Origin: Euwallacea fornicatus
Lineage: Eukaryota > Arthropoda > Insecta > Coleoptera > Curculionidae
NCBI RefSeq assembly: GCF_040115645.1
Contig: NW_027096069.1
Coordinates: 186,001 to 250,000, forward strand
Length of the DNA stretch: 64,000 nucleotides
Direction of reading: 5' to 3'
How positions within the stretch are numbered: position 1 is the stretch's first letter; each line of letters begins with the position of its first letter. The notes beneath the pieces were generated by a model, which was not told the origin of the DNA, did not search any database, and saw nothing but the letters and a program-made list of their open reading frames with translations. This document shows positions 1-10,036 of the stretch, piece by piece. The position numbers were made by a program, and so were the translations under genes.

Positions 1-63
1 TTTGAAAAGTCACACAAGTTGTGTGTTTGAGCACATAAAGTATTATTTTTCTAGGAAATTCAA

Positions 64-78
64 CATGATGCAATCATG
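64..78. other. Dyad CATGAT-GCA-ATCATG in M and C monomers (example)
   Basis: Six-base arms around GCA, present only in monomers with CAACATGATGC (M, M' and C). Most others have CAACAAGATGC, which breaks the left arm but leaves the inner palindrome ATCATGAT. It places a second symmetric element about 60 bp downstream of the dyad at the monomer start. Confidence 0.75.
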
Positions 79-101
79 ATGTGTTGTGACATCTTCAAAA
101 T

Positions 102-110
102 CTCGTCGAG
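102..110. other. Dyad CTCG-T-CGAG in the monomer middle (example)
   Basis: This is a perfect 9-base inverted repeat with a one-base centre and two CpG sites. It is conserved in M, T, G, C, V, K and O; D, P and Q have CCCGTCGAG, and L has CTCGCCGAG, which keeps the arms. The flanking GTCGAG is the place where the hybrid monomers at 32891, 60150 and 60326 change from one subtype to another. Confidence 0.8.
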
Positions 111-184
111 CCGATTAATTTGACACTTTGTTTAAGAAATTTGTTCCACATTTGCCGAAGTTATCGAGCTTCAAATTTTGAAAA

Positions 185-360
185 GTCACACAAGTTGTGT
201 GTTTGAGCACATAAAGTACTATTTTTCTTGGAAATTCAACAATATGTAATCATGATATGTTGTGAGATCTTCAAAATCTCGTCGAGCCGATTACTTTGAC
301 ACTTTGTTTAACAAATTTGTTCCACATTTGCCGAAGTTATCGAGCTTCAAAATTTGAAAA
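185..360 (+). repeat. Monomer subtype T (type example)
   Basis: T carries CAACAATATGTAATCATGAT followed by ATGTTGTGAGATC, where most monomers have AAGATGCAATC. The tail is AACAAATTTGTTCCAC and the monomer usually follows a joint of the form TTCAAAGTTTGAA. Further copies include 1066, 2473, 3879, 7398, 14080 and 27966. Subtype T' (example 4759-4934) shares the TATGTAATC block but continues GATGTGTTGTGAGATC, then GAGCTG and a GGTCCTC or GGTCTTC tail. T or T' is nearly always followed by subtype C. Confidence 0.85.
346..358. other. Dyad TTCAAA-A-TTTGAA at the monomer joint (example)
   Basis: This is a perfect inverted repeat of 6-base arms around one central base. It recurs at many joints. The frequent variant TTCAAAGTTTGAA changes only the central base and keeps both arms. 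The GCATC joint shortens the arms to TCAAA-A-TTTGA. Its centre lies 18 bp from the centre of the next dyad. A role (protein binding or extrusion) is not shown by sequence. Confidence 0.8.
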
Positions 361-536
361 GTCACACAAGTTGTGTGTTTGAGCACATAAAGTACTATTT
401 TTCTTGGAAATTCAACAAGATGCAATCATGATGAGTTGTGACATCTTCAAAATCCCGTCGAGCTGATTAATGTGACACTTTCTTTAAGGAATTTGGTACT
501 CATTTGCCGAAGTTATCGAGCATCAAAATTTGAAAA
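361..536 (+). repeat. Monomer subtype D (most common; type example)
   Basis: D has GATGAGTTGTGACATC followed by AAAATCCCGTCGAGCTG and the tail CTTTAAGGAATTTGGTACTC. It is the commonest subtype by eye. The CCCG changes the dyad CTCGTCGAG to CCCGTCGAG and removes its outer pair. Variants are: D with AATGTGACAC (here, and before each K); D with AATGTAACAC and TTGGAG (8805, 9685, 13025, 18653, 19532); gD with GAGATC in place of GACATC (21990, 23572, 25153); and D' with CTCG and the TTGTTCC tail (10213, 16192, 20235). Confidence 0.85.
363..377. other. Dyad CACACAA-G-TTGTGTG near the monomer start (example)
   Basis: This is a perfect inverted repeat of 7-base arms around one central base, present in the majority of monomers by eye. 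The variant with a central A (at 537, 22341 and 25504) keeps both arms. Other common variants break one arm: CACAAAAG, CTCAAAAG and CACAAGATGTG. It does not match the CENP-B box consensus. It may be a site for a symmetric DNA-binding protein, but that is inference. Confidence 0.82.
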
Positions 537-713
537 GTCACACAAATTGTGTGTTTGAGCACATAAAGTACTATTTTTCTTGGAAATTCAACAAGATGCA
601 ATCATGATGAGTTGTGACATCTTCAAAATCCCGTCGAGCTGATTAATGTGACACTTTCTTTAAGGAATTTGGTACTCATTTGCCGAAGTTATCGAGCATC
701 AAAATTTTGGAAA
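537..713 (+). repeat. 177-bp length variant (D monomer before K)
   Basis: This monomer ends AAAATTTTGGAAAG rather than AAAATTTGAAAAG, which adds one base. The variant almost always sits directly before a K monomer: the next GTCAC is at 714 here, and the same joint occurs before 6695, 11795, 22870, 24276, 27263, 32012, 35178, 38695, 44496, 49420, 54169, 58566 and 59446. Two late copies (before 63319 and 63672) are followed by G-like monomers instead. The length variant is therefore a marker linked to HOR position rather than random noise. Confidence 0.9.
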
Positions 714-889
714 GTCACACAAGTTGTGTGTTTGAGCACATAAAGTATTATTTTTCTTGGAAATTCAACAAGATGCAATCATGATGTGTTGTATCATCTT
801 TAAAATCTCGTCGAACCGATTAATTTGACACTTTGTTTAACAAATTTGGTCCTCATTTGCCGAAGTTATCGAGGTTCAAAATTTGAAAA
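714..889 (+). repeat. Monomer subtype K (type example)
   Basis: K has TATTATTTTTCTTGG, then GTGTTGTATCATCTTTAAAA, and the tail AACAAATTTGGTCCTC. It is usually followed by C. This copy carries CGTCGAACCG where others have GAGCTG or GAGCCG. K is a convenient landmark: its spacing reveals the 20-mer (35178 to 38695) and the 25-mer (49420 to 54169 to 58566). Confidence 0.85.
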
Positions 890-1241
890 GTCACACAAGT
901 TGTGTGTTTGAGCACATAAAGTACTATTTTTCTTGGAAATTCAACAAGATGCAATCATGATGTGTTGTGAGATCTTCAAAATCTCGTCGAGCTGATTAAT
1001 TTGACACTTTCTTTAAGGAATATGGTACTCATTTGCCGAAGTTATCGAGCTTCAAAGTTTGAAAAGTCACACAAGTTGTGTGTTTGAGCACATAAAGTAC
1101 TATTTTTCTTGGAAATTCAACAATATGTAATCATGATATGTTGTGAGATCTTCAAAATCTCGTCGAGCCGATTAATTTGACACTTTGTTTAACAAATTTG
1201 TTCCACATTTGCCGAAGTTATCGAGCTTCAAAATTTGAAAA

Positions 1242-1417
1242 GTCACAAAAGTTGTGTGTTTGAGCACATAAAGTACTATTTTTCTTGGAAATTCAACATG
1301 ATGCAATCATGACGTTTCATGTCATTTTAAAGATCTCGTCGAGCCGATTAATTTGACACTTTGTTTAACAAATTTGGTCCTCATTTGCCGAAGTTATCGA
1401 GCTTCAAAATTTGAAAA
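1242..1417 (+). repeat. Monomer subtype C, strongly diverged middle (type example)
   Basis: C replaces the usual GATGTGTTGTGACATCTTC with GACGTTTCATGTCATTTT, then AAAGATCTCGTCGAGCCG. This is the most diverged middle of any subtype, while the flanks match the other monomers. The middle holds two inverted repeats: CATGAT-GCA-ATCATG (six-base arms) and ATGAC-GTTTCAT-GTCAT. C occurs dozens of times, usually after K, T or T' and often before V, P or Q. A version with CGTTTCTTGTC (32.9 to 54.9 kb) marks the 20-mer and 25-mer families. Confidence 0.88.
1309..1325. other. Inverted repeat ATGAC-GTTTCAT-GTCAT specific to subtype C (example)
   Basis: Five-base arms around a 7-base loop in the diverged middle of C monomers. 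Versions with CGTTTCTTGTC keep both arms. It overlaps the end of CATGAT-GCA-ATCATG, so C monomers carry two adjacent inverted repeats that D and G monomers lack. Confidence 0.7.
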
Positions 1418-1593
1418 GTCACACAAGTTGTGTGTTTGAGCACATAAAGTACTATTTTTCTTGGAAATTCAACAAGATGCAATCATGATGTGTTGTGAGA
1501 TCTTCAAAATCTCGTCGAGCTGATTAATTTGACACTTTCTTTAAGGAATTTGGTACTCATTTGCCGAAGTTATCGAGCACCAAAATGTGAAAA
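1418..1593 (+). repeat. Monomer subtype G (type example)
   Basis: G has GATGTGTTGTGAGATC, then AAAATCTCGTCGAGCTG and the GGTACTC tail. Other copies are at 890, 4407, 6166, 8981, 9861, 13201, 18125, 18829, 19708 and 61206. In the copies at 1418, 4407 and 61206 the end is GAGCACC and the following monomer is subtype I, so this G-I pair is an inherited unit found at both ends of the window. Confidence 0.8.
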
Positions 1594-1769
1594 GTCACAA
1601 AAGTTGTGTGTTTGAGCACATAAAGTACTAATTTTCTTGGAAATTCAACAAGATGCAATCATGATGTGTTGTGTCATCTTTATAATCTCGTCGAGCTGAT
1701 TAATTTGACACTTTGTTTAACAAATTTGGTCCTCATTTGCCGAAGTTATCGAGCTTCAAAATTTGAAAA
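1594..1769 (+). repeat. Monomer subtype I (type example)
   Basis: I is marked by TACTAATTTTC in place of TACTATTTTTC and by GTGTCATCTTTATAATCTCG. Its tail is GGTCCTC. Later copies (4583, 14784, 33771, 36411, 39928, 46078, 50477, 55226, 61382, 62614) are mostly followed by T'. The order P-I-T' is a constant piece of the 20-mer and 25-mer. Confidence 0.82.
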
Positions 1770-2121
1770 GTCACACAAGTTGTGTGTTTGAGCACATAAA
1801 GTACTATTTTTCTTGGAAATTCAACAAGATGCAATCATGATGAGTTGTGACATCTTCAAAATCTCGTCGAGCTGATTAATTTGACACTTTGTTTAACAAA
1901 TTTGGTCCTCATTTGCCGAAGTTATCGAGCTTCAAAATTTGAAAAGTCACACAAGTTGTGTGTTTGAGCACATAAAGTACTATTTTTCTTGGAAATTCAA
2001 CATGATGCAATCATGACGTTTCATGTCATTTTAAAGATCTCGTCGAGCCGATTAATTTGACACTTTGTTTAACAAATTTGGTCCTCATTTGCCGAAGTTA
2101 TCGAGGTTCAAAATTTGAAAA

Positions 2122-2296
2122 GTCACACAAGTTGTATGTTTGAGCACATAAAGTATTATTTTTCTTGAAATTCAACAAGATGCAATCATGATGTGTTGTG
2201 TTATCTTCAAAACCTCGTCGAGCTTATTAATTTGACACTTTCTTTAAGGAATTTGGTACTCATTTGCCGAAGTTATCGAGCATCAAAATTTGAAAA
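2122..2296 (+). repeat. Monomer subtype V, 175-bp length variant (type example)
   Basis: V has TATTATTTTTCTTGAAATTC, missing one G of the usual TTGGAAATTC, so it is 175 bp. It also has GTGTTGTGTTATCTTC, then AAAACCTCGTCGAGCTT and the GGTACTC tail. The same one-base deletion occurs in some D monomers (10389, 12147, 20411, 21640) and in chimeras such as 6871 and 19181. The recurrent 175-bp units account for most of the shortfall from an exact 176-bp register over the window. Confidence 0.87.
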
Positions 2297-4230
2297 GTCA
2301 CACAAGTTGTGTGTTTGAGCACATAAAGTATTATTTTTCTAGGAAATTCAACATGATGCAATCATGATGTGTTGTGACATCTTCAAAATCTCGTCGAGCC
2401 GATTAATTTGACACTTTGTTTAAGAAATTTGTTCCACATTTGCCGAAGTTATCGAGCTTCAAATTTTGAAAAGTCACACAAGTTGTGTGTTTGAGCACAT
2501 AAAGTACTATTTTTCTTGGAAATTCAACAATATGTAATCATGATATGTTGTGAGATCTTCAAAATCTCGTCGAGCCGATTACTTTGACACTTTGTTTAAC
2601 AAATTTGTTCCACATTTGCCGAAGTTATCGAGCTTCAAAATTTGAAAAGTCACAAAAGTTGTGTGTTTGAGCACATAAAGTACTATTTTTCTTGGAAATT
2701 CAACATGATGCAATCATGACGTTTCATGTCATTTTAAAGATCTCGTCGAGCCGATTAATTTGACACTTTGTTTAACAAATTTGGTCCTCATTTGCCGAAG
2801 TTATCGAGCTTCAAAATTTGAAAAGTCACACAAGTTGTGTGTTTGAGCACATAAAGTACTATTTTTCTTGGAAATTCAACAAGATGCAATCATGATGTGT
2901 TGTGAGATCTTCAAAATCTCGTCGAGCTGATTAATTTGACACTTTGTTTAACAAATTTGGTCCTCATTTGCCGAAGTTATCGAGCTTCAAAATTTGAAAA
3001 GTCACACAAGTTGTGTGTTTGAGCACATAAAGTACTATTTTTCTTGGAAATTCAACATGATGCAATCATGACGTTTCATGTCATTTTAAAGATCTCGTCG
3101 AGCCGATTAATTTGACACTTTGTTTAACAAATTTGGTCCTCATTTGCCGAAGTTATCGAGGTTCAAAATTTGAAAAGTCACACAAGTTGTGTGTTTGAGC
3201 ACATAAAGTATTAGTTTTCTTGAAATTCAACAAGATGCAATCATGATGTGTTGTGTTATCTTCAAAACCTCGTCGAGCTTATTAATTTGACACTTTCTTT
3301 AAGGAATTTGGTACTCATTTGCCGAAGTTATCGAGCATCAAAATTTGAAAAGTCACACAAGTTGTGTGTTTGAGCACATAAAGTATTATTTTTCTAGGAA
3401 ATTCAACATGATGCAATCATGATGTGTTGTGACATCTTCAAAATCTCGTCGAGCCGATTAATTTGACACTTTGTTTAAGAAATTTGTTCCACATTTGCCG
3501 AAGTTATCGAGCTTCAAAATTTGAAAAGTCACACAAGTTGTGTGTTTGAGCACATAAAGTATTATTTTTCTTGAAATTCAACAAGATGCAATCATGATGT
3601 GTTGTGTTATCTTCAAAACCTCGTCGAGCTTATTAATTTGACACTTTCTTTAAGGAATTTGGTACTCATTTGCCGAAGTTATCGAGCTTCAAAATTTGAA
3701 AAGTCACACAAGTTGTGTGTTTGAGCACATAAAGTACTATTTTTCTTGGAAATTCAACAAGATGCAATCATGATGAGTTGTGACATCTTCAAAATCCCGT
3801 CGAGCTGATTAATTTGACACTTTCTTTAAGGAATTTGGTACTCATTTGCCGAAGTTATCGAGCTTCAAAGTTTGAAAAGTCACACAAGTTGTGTGTTTGA
3901 GCACATAAAGTACTATTTTTCTTGGAAATTCAACAATATGTAATCATGATATGTTGTGAGATCTTCAAAATCTCGTCGAGCCGATTAATTTGACACTTTG
4001 TTTAACAAATTTGTTCCACATTTGCCGAAGTTATCGAGCTTCAAAATTTGAAAAGTCACAAAAGTTGTGTGTTTGAGCACATAAAGTACTATTTTTCTTG
4101 GAAATTCAACATGATGCAATCATGACGTTTCATGTCATTTTAAAGATCTCGTCGAGCCGATTAATTTGACACTTTGTTTAACAAATTTGGTCCTCATTTG
4201 CCGAAGTTATCGAGCTTCAAAATTTGAAAA

Positions 4231-4406
4231 GTCACACAAGTTGTGTATTTGAGCACATAAAGTACTATTTTTCTTGGAAATTCAACAAGATGCAATCATG
4301 ATGTGTTTTGACATCTTCAAAATCCCGTCGAGCTGATTAATTTGACACTTTCTTTAAGGAATTTGGTACTCATTTGCCGAAGTTATCGAGCTTCAAAATT
4401 TGAAAA
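4231..4406 (+). repeat. Monomer subtype P (type example)
   Basis: P has GTGTATTTGAGC (most monomers have GTGTGTTTGAGC), then GATGTGTTTTGACATC and a CCCG-GAGCTG tail. Copies are at 28318, 33595, 36235, 39752, 45902, 50301, 55050, 60678 and 61030. A sister, P', shares GTGTATTTG but has GTGTTGTGACATC with CTCG-GAGCCG (29726, 47134, 51883, 56280). P nearly always follows C. Confidence 0.8.
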
Positions 4407-4758
4407 GTCACACAAGTTGTGTGTTTGAGCACATAAAGTACTATTTTTCTTGGAAATTCAACAAGATGCAATCATGATGTGTTGTGAGATCTTCAAAATC
4501 TCGTCGAGCTGATTAATTTAACACTTTCTTTAAGGAATTTGGTACTCATTTGCCGAAGTTATCGAGCACCAAAATTTGAAAAGTCACAAAAGTTGTGTGT
4601 TTGAGCACATAAAGTACTAATTTTCTTGGAAATTCAACAAGATGCAATCATGATGTGTTGTGTCATCTTTATAATCTCGTCGAGCTGATTAATTTGACAC
4701 TTTGTTTAACAAATTTGGTCCTCATTTGCCGAAGTTATCGAGCTTCAAAGTTTGAAAA

Positions 4759-5462
4759 GTCACACAAGTTGTGTGTTTGAGCACATAAAGTACTATTTTT
4801 CTTGGAAATTCAACAATATGTAATCATGATGTGTTGTGAGATCTTCAAAATCTCGTCGAGCTGATTAATTTGACACTTTGTTTAACAAATTTGGTCCTCA
4901 TTTGCCGAAGTTATCGAGCTTCAAAATTTTAAAAGTCACACAAGTTGTGTGTTTGAGCACATAAAGTACTATTTTTCTTGGAAATTCAACATGATACAAT
5001 CATGACGTTTCATGTCATTTTAAAGATCTCGTCGAGCCGATTAATTTGACACTTTGTTTAACAAATTTGGTCCTCATTTGCCGAAGTTATCGAGCTTCAA
5101 AGTTTGAAAAGTCACACAAGTTGTGTGTTTGAGCACATAAAGTACTATTTTTCTTGGAAATTCAACAATATGTAATCATGATGTGTTGTGAGATCTTCAA
5201 AATCTCGTCGAGCTGATTAATTTGACACTTTGTTTAACAAATTTGGTCCTCATTTGCCGACGTTATCGAGCTTCAAAATTTGAAAAGTCACACAAGTTGT
5301 GTGTTTGAGCACATAAAGTACTATTTTTCTTGGAAATTCAACATGATGCAATCATGACGTTTCATGTCATTTTAAAGATCTCGTCGAGCCGATTAATTTG
5401 ACACTTTGTTTAACAAATTTGGTCCTCATTTGCCGAAGTTATCGAGCTTCAAAGTTTGAAAA
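4759..5462 (+). repeat. Tandem T'-C dimer, 2 copies of 352 bp
   Basis: Four monomers start at 4759, 4935, 5111 and 5287, in order T', C, T', C. The two T' copies are near-identical, with small differences such as CCGACGTT in the second. The C at 4935 has CATGATACAATC, a private A that recurs in the next C at 5463, so C has been copied across the dimer boundary. This looks like a short, recent local expansion. Confidence 0.75.
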
Positions 5463-5638
5463 GTCACACAAGTTGTGTGTTTGAGCACATAAAGTACTAT
5501 TTTTCTTGGAAATTCAACATGATACAATCATGACGTTTCATGTCATTTTAAAGATCTCGTCGAGCTGATTAATTTGACACTTTCTTTAAGGAATTTGGTA
5601 CTCATTTGCCGAAGTTATCGAGCTTCAAAATTTGAAAA

Positions 5639-5814
5639 GTCACAAAATATGTGTGTTTGAGCACATAAAGTACTAATTTTCTTGGAAATTCAACAAGATG
5701 CAATCATGATGAGTTGTGACATCTTCAAAATCTCGTCGAGCTGATTAATTTGACACTTTGTTTAAGAAATTTGTTCCACATTTGCCGAAGTTATCGAGCT
5801 TCAAAGTTTGAAAA
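5639..5814 (+). repeat. Monomer subtype E, head CACAAAATATGTGTG
   Basis: E has CACAAAATATGTGTG in place of CACACAAGTTGTGTG, plus TACTAATTTTC. This removes the 15-bp dyad seen in other monomers, leaving CACA and TGTG. The same head occurs at 11091, 15312, 21113, 28670, 29198, 37113, 41858, 42210, 46606, 61910 and 62438, usually after a GAGGTTC joint. Two related copies at 51003 and 55752 read AAAATATTTGTG, a change shared by the second and third 25-mer copies. Confidence 0.78.
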
Positions 5815-7749
5815 GTCACACAAGTTGTGTGTTTGAGCACATAAAGTATTATTTTTCTTGAAATTCAACAAGATGCAATCATGATGTGTTGTGTTATCTT
5901 CAAAACCTCGTCGTGCTTATTAATTTGACACTTTCTTTAAGGAATTTGGTACTCATTTGCCGAAGTTATCGAGCTTCAAAATTTGAAAAGTCAAACAAGT
6001 TGTGTGTTTGAGCACATAAAGTACTATTTTTCTTGGAAATTCAACAAGATGCAATCATGATGAGTTGTGACATCTTCAAAATCCCGTCGAGCTGATTAAT
6101 TTGACACTTTCTTTAAGGAATTTGGTACTCATTTGCCGAAGTTATCGAGCATCAAAATTTGAAAAGTCTCAAAAGTTGTGTGTTTGAGCACATAAAGTAC
6201 TATTTTTCTTGGAAATTCAACAAGATGCAATCATGATGTGTTGTGAGATCTTCAAAATCTCGTCGAGCTGATTAATTTGACACTTTCTTTAAGGAATTTG
6301 GTACTCATTTGCCAAAGTTATCGAGCATCAAAATTTGAAAAGTCACACAAGTTGTGTGTTTGAGCACATAAAGTATTATTTTTCTTGGAAATTCAACATG
6401 ATGCAATCATGATGTGTTGTGACATCTTCAAAATCTCGTCGAGCCGATTAATTTGACACTTTCTTTAAGGAATTTGGTACTCATTTGCCAAAGTTATCGA
6501 GCTTCAAAGTTTGAAAAGTCACACAAGTTGTGTGTTGGAGCACATAAAGTACTATTTTTCTTGGAAATTCAACAAGATGCAATCATGATGAGTTGTGACA
6601 TCTTCAAAATCCCGTCGAGCTGATTAATGTGACACTTTCTTTAAGGAATTTGGTACTCATTTGCCGAAGTTATCGAGCATCAAAATTTTGGAAAGTCACA
6701 CAAGTTGTGTGTTTGAGCACATAAAGTATTATTTTTCTTGGAAATTCAACAAGATGCAATCATGATGTGTTGTATCATCTTTAAAATCTCGTCGAGCCGA
6801 TTAATTTGACACTTTGTTTAACAAATTTGGTCCTCATTTGCCGAAGTTATCGAGGTTCAAAATTTGAAAAGTCACAGAAGTTGTGTGTTTGAGCACATAA
6901 AGTATTATTTTTCTTGAAATTCAACAAGATGCAATCATGATGTGTTGTATCATCTTTAAAATCTCGTCGAGCTTATTAATTTGACACTTTCTTTAAGGAA
7001 TTTGGTACTCATTTGCCGAAGTTATCGAGCTTCAAAATTTGAAAAGTCACACAAGTTGTGTGTTTGAGCACATAAAGTACTATTTTTCTTGGAAATTCAA
7101 CAAGATGCAATCATGATGAGTTGTGACATCTTCAAAATCCCGTCGAGCTGATTAATTTGACACTTTCTTTAAGGAATTTGGTACTCATTTGCGGAAGTTA
7201 TCGAGCATCAAAATTTGAAAAGTCTCAAAAGTTGTGTGTTTGAGCACATAAAGTACTATTTTTCTTGGAAATTCAACAAGATGCAATCATGATGTGTTGT
7301 GTCATCTTCAAAACCTCATCGAGCTTATTAATTTGACACTTTCTTTAAGGAATTTGGTACTCATTTGCCGAAGTTATCGAGCTTCAAAGTTTGAAAAGTC
7401 ACACAAGTTGTGTGTTTGAGCACATAAAGTACTATTTTTCTTGGAAATTCAACAATATGTAATCATGATATGTTGTGAGATCTTCAAAATCTCGTCGAGC
7501 CGATTAATTTGACACTTTGTTTAACAAATTTGTTCCACATTTGCCGAAGTTATCGAGCTTCAAAATTTGAAAAGTCACAAAAGTTGTGTGTTTGAGCACA
7601 TAAAGTACTATTTTTCTTGGAAATTCAACATGATGCAATCATGACGTTTCATGTCATTTTAAAGATCTCGTCGAGCCGATTAATTTGACACTTTGTTTAA
7701 CAAATTTGGTCCTCATTTGCCGAAGTTATCGAGCTTCAAAATTTGAAAA

Positions 7750-8452
7750 GTCACACAAGTTGTGTATTTGAGCACATAAAGTACTATTTTTCTTGGAAAT
7801 TCAACAAGATGCAATCATGATGAGTTGTGACATCTTCAAAATCCCGTCGAGCTGATTAATTTGACACTTTCTTTAAGGAATTTGGTACTCATTTGCCGAA
7901 GTTATCGAGCATCAAAATTTGAAAAGTCTCAAAAGTTGTGTGTTTGAGCACATAAAGTACTATTTTTCTTGGAAATTCAACAAGATGCAATCATGATGTG
8001 TTGTGACATCTTCAAAATCTCGTCGAGCCGATTAATTTGACACTTTCTTTAAGGAATTTGGTACTCATTTGCCAAAGTTATCGAGCATCAAAATTTGAAA
8101 AGTCACACAAGTTGTGTGTTTGAGCACATAAAGTACTATTTTTCTTGGAAATTCAACAAGATGCAATCATGATGAGTTTTGTCATCTTCAAAATCTCGTC
8201 GAGCTGATTAATTTGACACTTTGTTTAAGAAATTTGTTCCACATTTGCCGAAGTTATCGAGCTTCAAAGTTTGAAAAGTCACACAAGTTGTGTGTTTGAG
8301 CACATAAAGTATTATTTTTCTTGAAATTCAACAAGATGCAATCATGATGTGTTGTGTTATCTTCAAAACCTCGTCGAGCTTATTAATTTGACACTTTCTT
8401 TAAGGAATTTGGTAGTCATTTGCCGAAGTTATCGAGCTTCAAAATTTGAAAA
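7750..8452 (+). repeat. Diverged copy of the 703-bp tetramer
   Basis: Four monomers start at 7750 (D), 7926 (M' with GTCTCAAAAG), 8102 (O) and 8278 (V with GGTAGTC), totalling 703 bp. The same order, including the rare GGTAGTC in V, forms the tandem tetramer at 16543-18124. Here the first monomer has the P-type head GTGTATTTG and the V has GTCACAC rather than GTCGCAC, so this is an older or separately edited copy. Confidence 0.75.
8102..8277 (+). repeat. Monomer subtype O (type example)
   Basis: O has GATGAGTTTTGTCATC, then CTCG-GAGCTG, the tail AAGAAATTTGTTCCAC and the joint TTCAAAGTTTGAA. Copies are at 8629, 9509, 10037, 12849, 16895, 17598, 18477, 19356, 20059, 30429, 47837, 52586 and 56983. 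Several carry CCGAATTTATCG in the tail, and these are the ones at the head of the O-D-G family. A sister, O', has GAGTTATGACATC (13729, 21465, 37465, 40982, 43616). Confidence 0.82.
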
Positions 8453-8628
8453 GTCAAACAAGTTGTGTGTTTGAGCACATAAAGTACTATTTTTCTTGGA
8501 AATTCAACAAGATGCAATCATGATGAGTTGTGACATCTTCAAAATCCCGTCGAGCTGATTAATTTGACACTTTCTTTAAGGAATTTGGTACTCATTTGCC
8601 GAAGTTATCGAACATCAAAATTTGAAAA

Positions 8629-10036
8629 GTCTCAAAAGTTGTGTGTTTGAGCACATAAAGTACTATTTTTCTTGGAAATTCAACAAGATGCAATCATGAT
8701 GAGTTTTGTCATCTTCAAAATCTCGTCGAGCTGATTAATTTGACACTTTGTTTAAGAAATTTGTTCCACATTTGCCGAATTTATCGAGCTTCAAAGTTTG
8801 AAAAGTCACACAAGTTGTGTGTTGGAGCACATAAAGTACTATTTTTCTTGGAAATTCAACAAGATGCAATCATGATGAGTTGTGACATCTTCAAAATCCC
8901 GTCGAGCTGATTAATGTAACACTTTCTTTAAGGAATTTGGTACTCATTTGCCGAAGTTATCGAGCATCAAAATTTGAAAAGTCTCAAAAGTTGTGTGTTT
9001 GAGCACATAAAGTACTATTTTTCTTGGAAATTCAACAAGATGCAATCATGATGTGTTGTGAGATCTTCAAAATCTCGTCGAGCTGATTAATTTGACACTT
9101 TCTTTAAGGAATTTGGTACTCATTTGCCAAAGTTATCGAGCATCAAAATTTGAAAAGTCACACAAGTTGTGTGTTTGAGCACATAAAGTATTATTTTTCT
9201 TGGAAATTCAACATGATGCAATCATGATGTGTTGTGACATCTTCAAAATCTCGTCGAGCTGATTAATTTGACACTTTCTTTAAGGAATTTGGTACTCATT
9301 TGCCGAAGTTATCGAGCATCAAAATTTGAAAAGTCACACAAGTTGTGTGTTTGAGCACATAAAGTATTATTTTTCTTGGAAATTCATCATGATGCAATCA
9401 TGATGTGTTGTGACATCTTCAAAATCTCGTCGAGCCGATTAATTTGACACTTTCTTTAAGGAATTTGGTACTCATTTGCCAAAGTTATCGAGCATCAAAA
9501 TTTGAAAAGTCACACAAGTTGTGTGTTTGAGCACATAAAGTACTATTTTTCTTGGAAATTCAACAAGATGCAATCATGATGAGTTTTGTCATCTTCAAAA
9601 TCTCGTCGAGCTGATTAATTTGACACTTTGTTTAAGAAATTTGTTCCACATTTGCCGAATTTATCGAGCTTCAAAGTTTGAAAAGTCACACAAGTTGTGT
9701 GTTGGAGCACATAAAGTACTATTTTTCTTGGAAATTCAACAAGATGCAATCATGATGAGTTGTGACATCTTCAAAATCCCGTCGAGCTGATTAATGTAAC
9801 ACTTTCTTTAAGGAATTTGGTACTCATTTGCCGAAGTTATCGAGCATCAAAATTTGAAAAGTCTCAAAAGTTGTGTGTTTGAGCACATAAAGTACTATTT
9901 TTCTTGGAAATTCAACAAGATGCAATCATGATGTGTTGTGAGATCTTCAAAATCTCGTCGAGCTGATTAATTTGACACTTTCTTTAAGGAATTTGGTACT
10001 CATTTGCCAAAGTTATCGAGCATCAAAATTTGAAAA
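8629..10036 (+). repeat. O-D-G family, 5-mer followed by 3-mer
   Basis: Monomers at 8629 to 9508 read O, D, G, M', M' (880 bp). They are followed at 9509-10036 by O, D, G (528 bp), and then by another O at 10037. The D here has both TTGGAG and AATGTAACAC. The second M' (9333) has a private ATTCATCATG, which recurs only in the copy at 13553. The module therefore changes length by whole monomers between adjacent copies. Confidence 0.78.

Larger units (their letters stand above)
9..184 (+). repeat. Monomer subtype M (type example)
   Basis: M is recognised by TATTATTTTTCTAGGAAATT (TAGG where most have TTGG), by CAACATGATGC, by GTGTTGTGACATC, by CGTCGAGCCG, and by the tail AAGAAATTTGTTCCAC. Other M copies include 2297, 3352, 22517, 23923, 25680, 31660, 34836, 43440 and 44143, and one near the end of each 25-mer. 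It usually follows V or gD and precedes D. A relative, M', has TTGG instead of TAGG and the GGTACTC tail (for example 6342, 9157, 13377, 18301). Confidence 0.85.
1..3527 (+). repeat. Left segment with 13-mer and 6-mer echoes
   Basis: The order from 9 is M, T, D, D, K, G, T, C, G, I, D', C, V, then M, T, C, G, C, V, M. The pair M-T at 9-360 recurs at 2297-2648, offset 2288 bp (13 monomers), including the rare joint TTCAAATTTTGAAAAG at about 171 and 2459. C-V-M at 1946-2472 recurs at 3001-3527, offset 1055 bp (6 monomers, one of them 175 bp). Neither period continues cleanly, so these are remnants of overlapping HOR units rather than an intact HOR. Confidence 0.7.
3528..7749 (+). repeat. Mixed-subtype segment
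   Basis: Order by eye: V, D, T, C, P, G, I, T', C, T', C, C, E, V, D, G, M', D, K, V/K hybrid, D, V-like, T, C. No period longer than the T'-C dimer repeats in tandem here. The monomer at 6871-7045 is a chimera: it has the 175-bp head of V, the K middle GTATCATCTTTAAAA and the V tail GAGCTT. The order T-C-P at 3879-4406 anticipates the order used in the 20-mer and 25-mer. Confidence 0.65.

Noticed and set aside
64..78. Hairpin RNA or terminator from CATGAT-GCA-ATCATG
   Set aside because: The arms are short and AT-rich, there is no adjacent gene or poly-T context specific to it, and it recurs with the monomer.
363..377. CENP-B box
   Set aside because: I looked for the TTCG....A..CGGG pattern in the consensus monomer on both strands and saw none. 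The dyad here is a different sequence.
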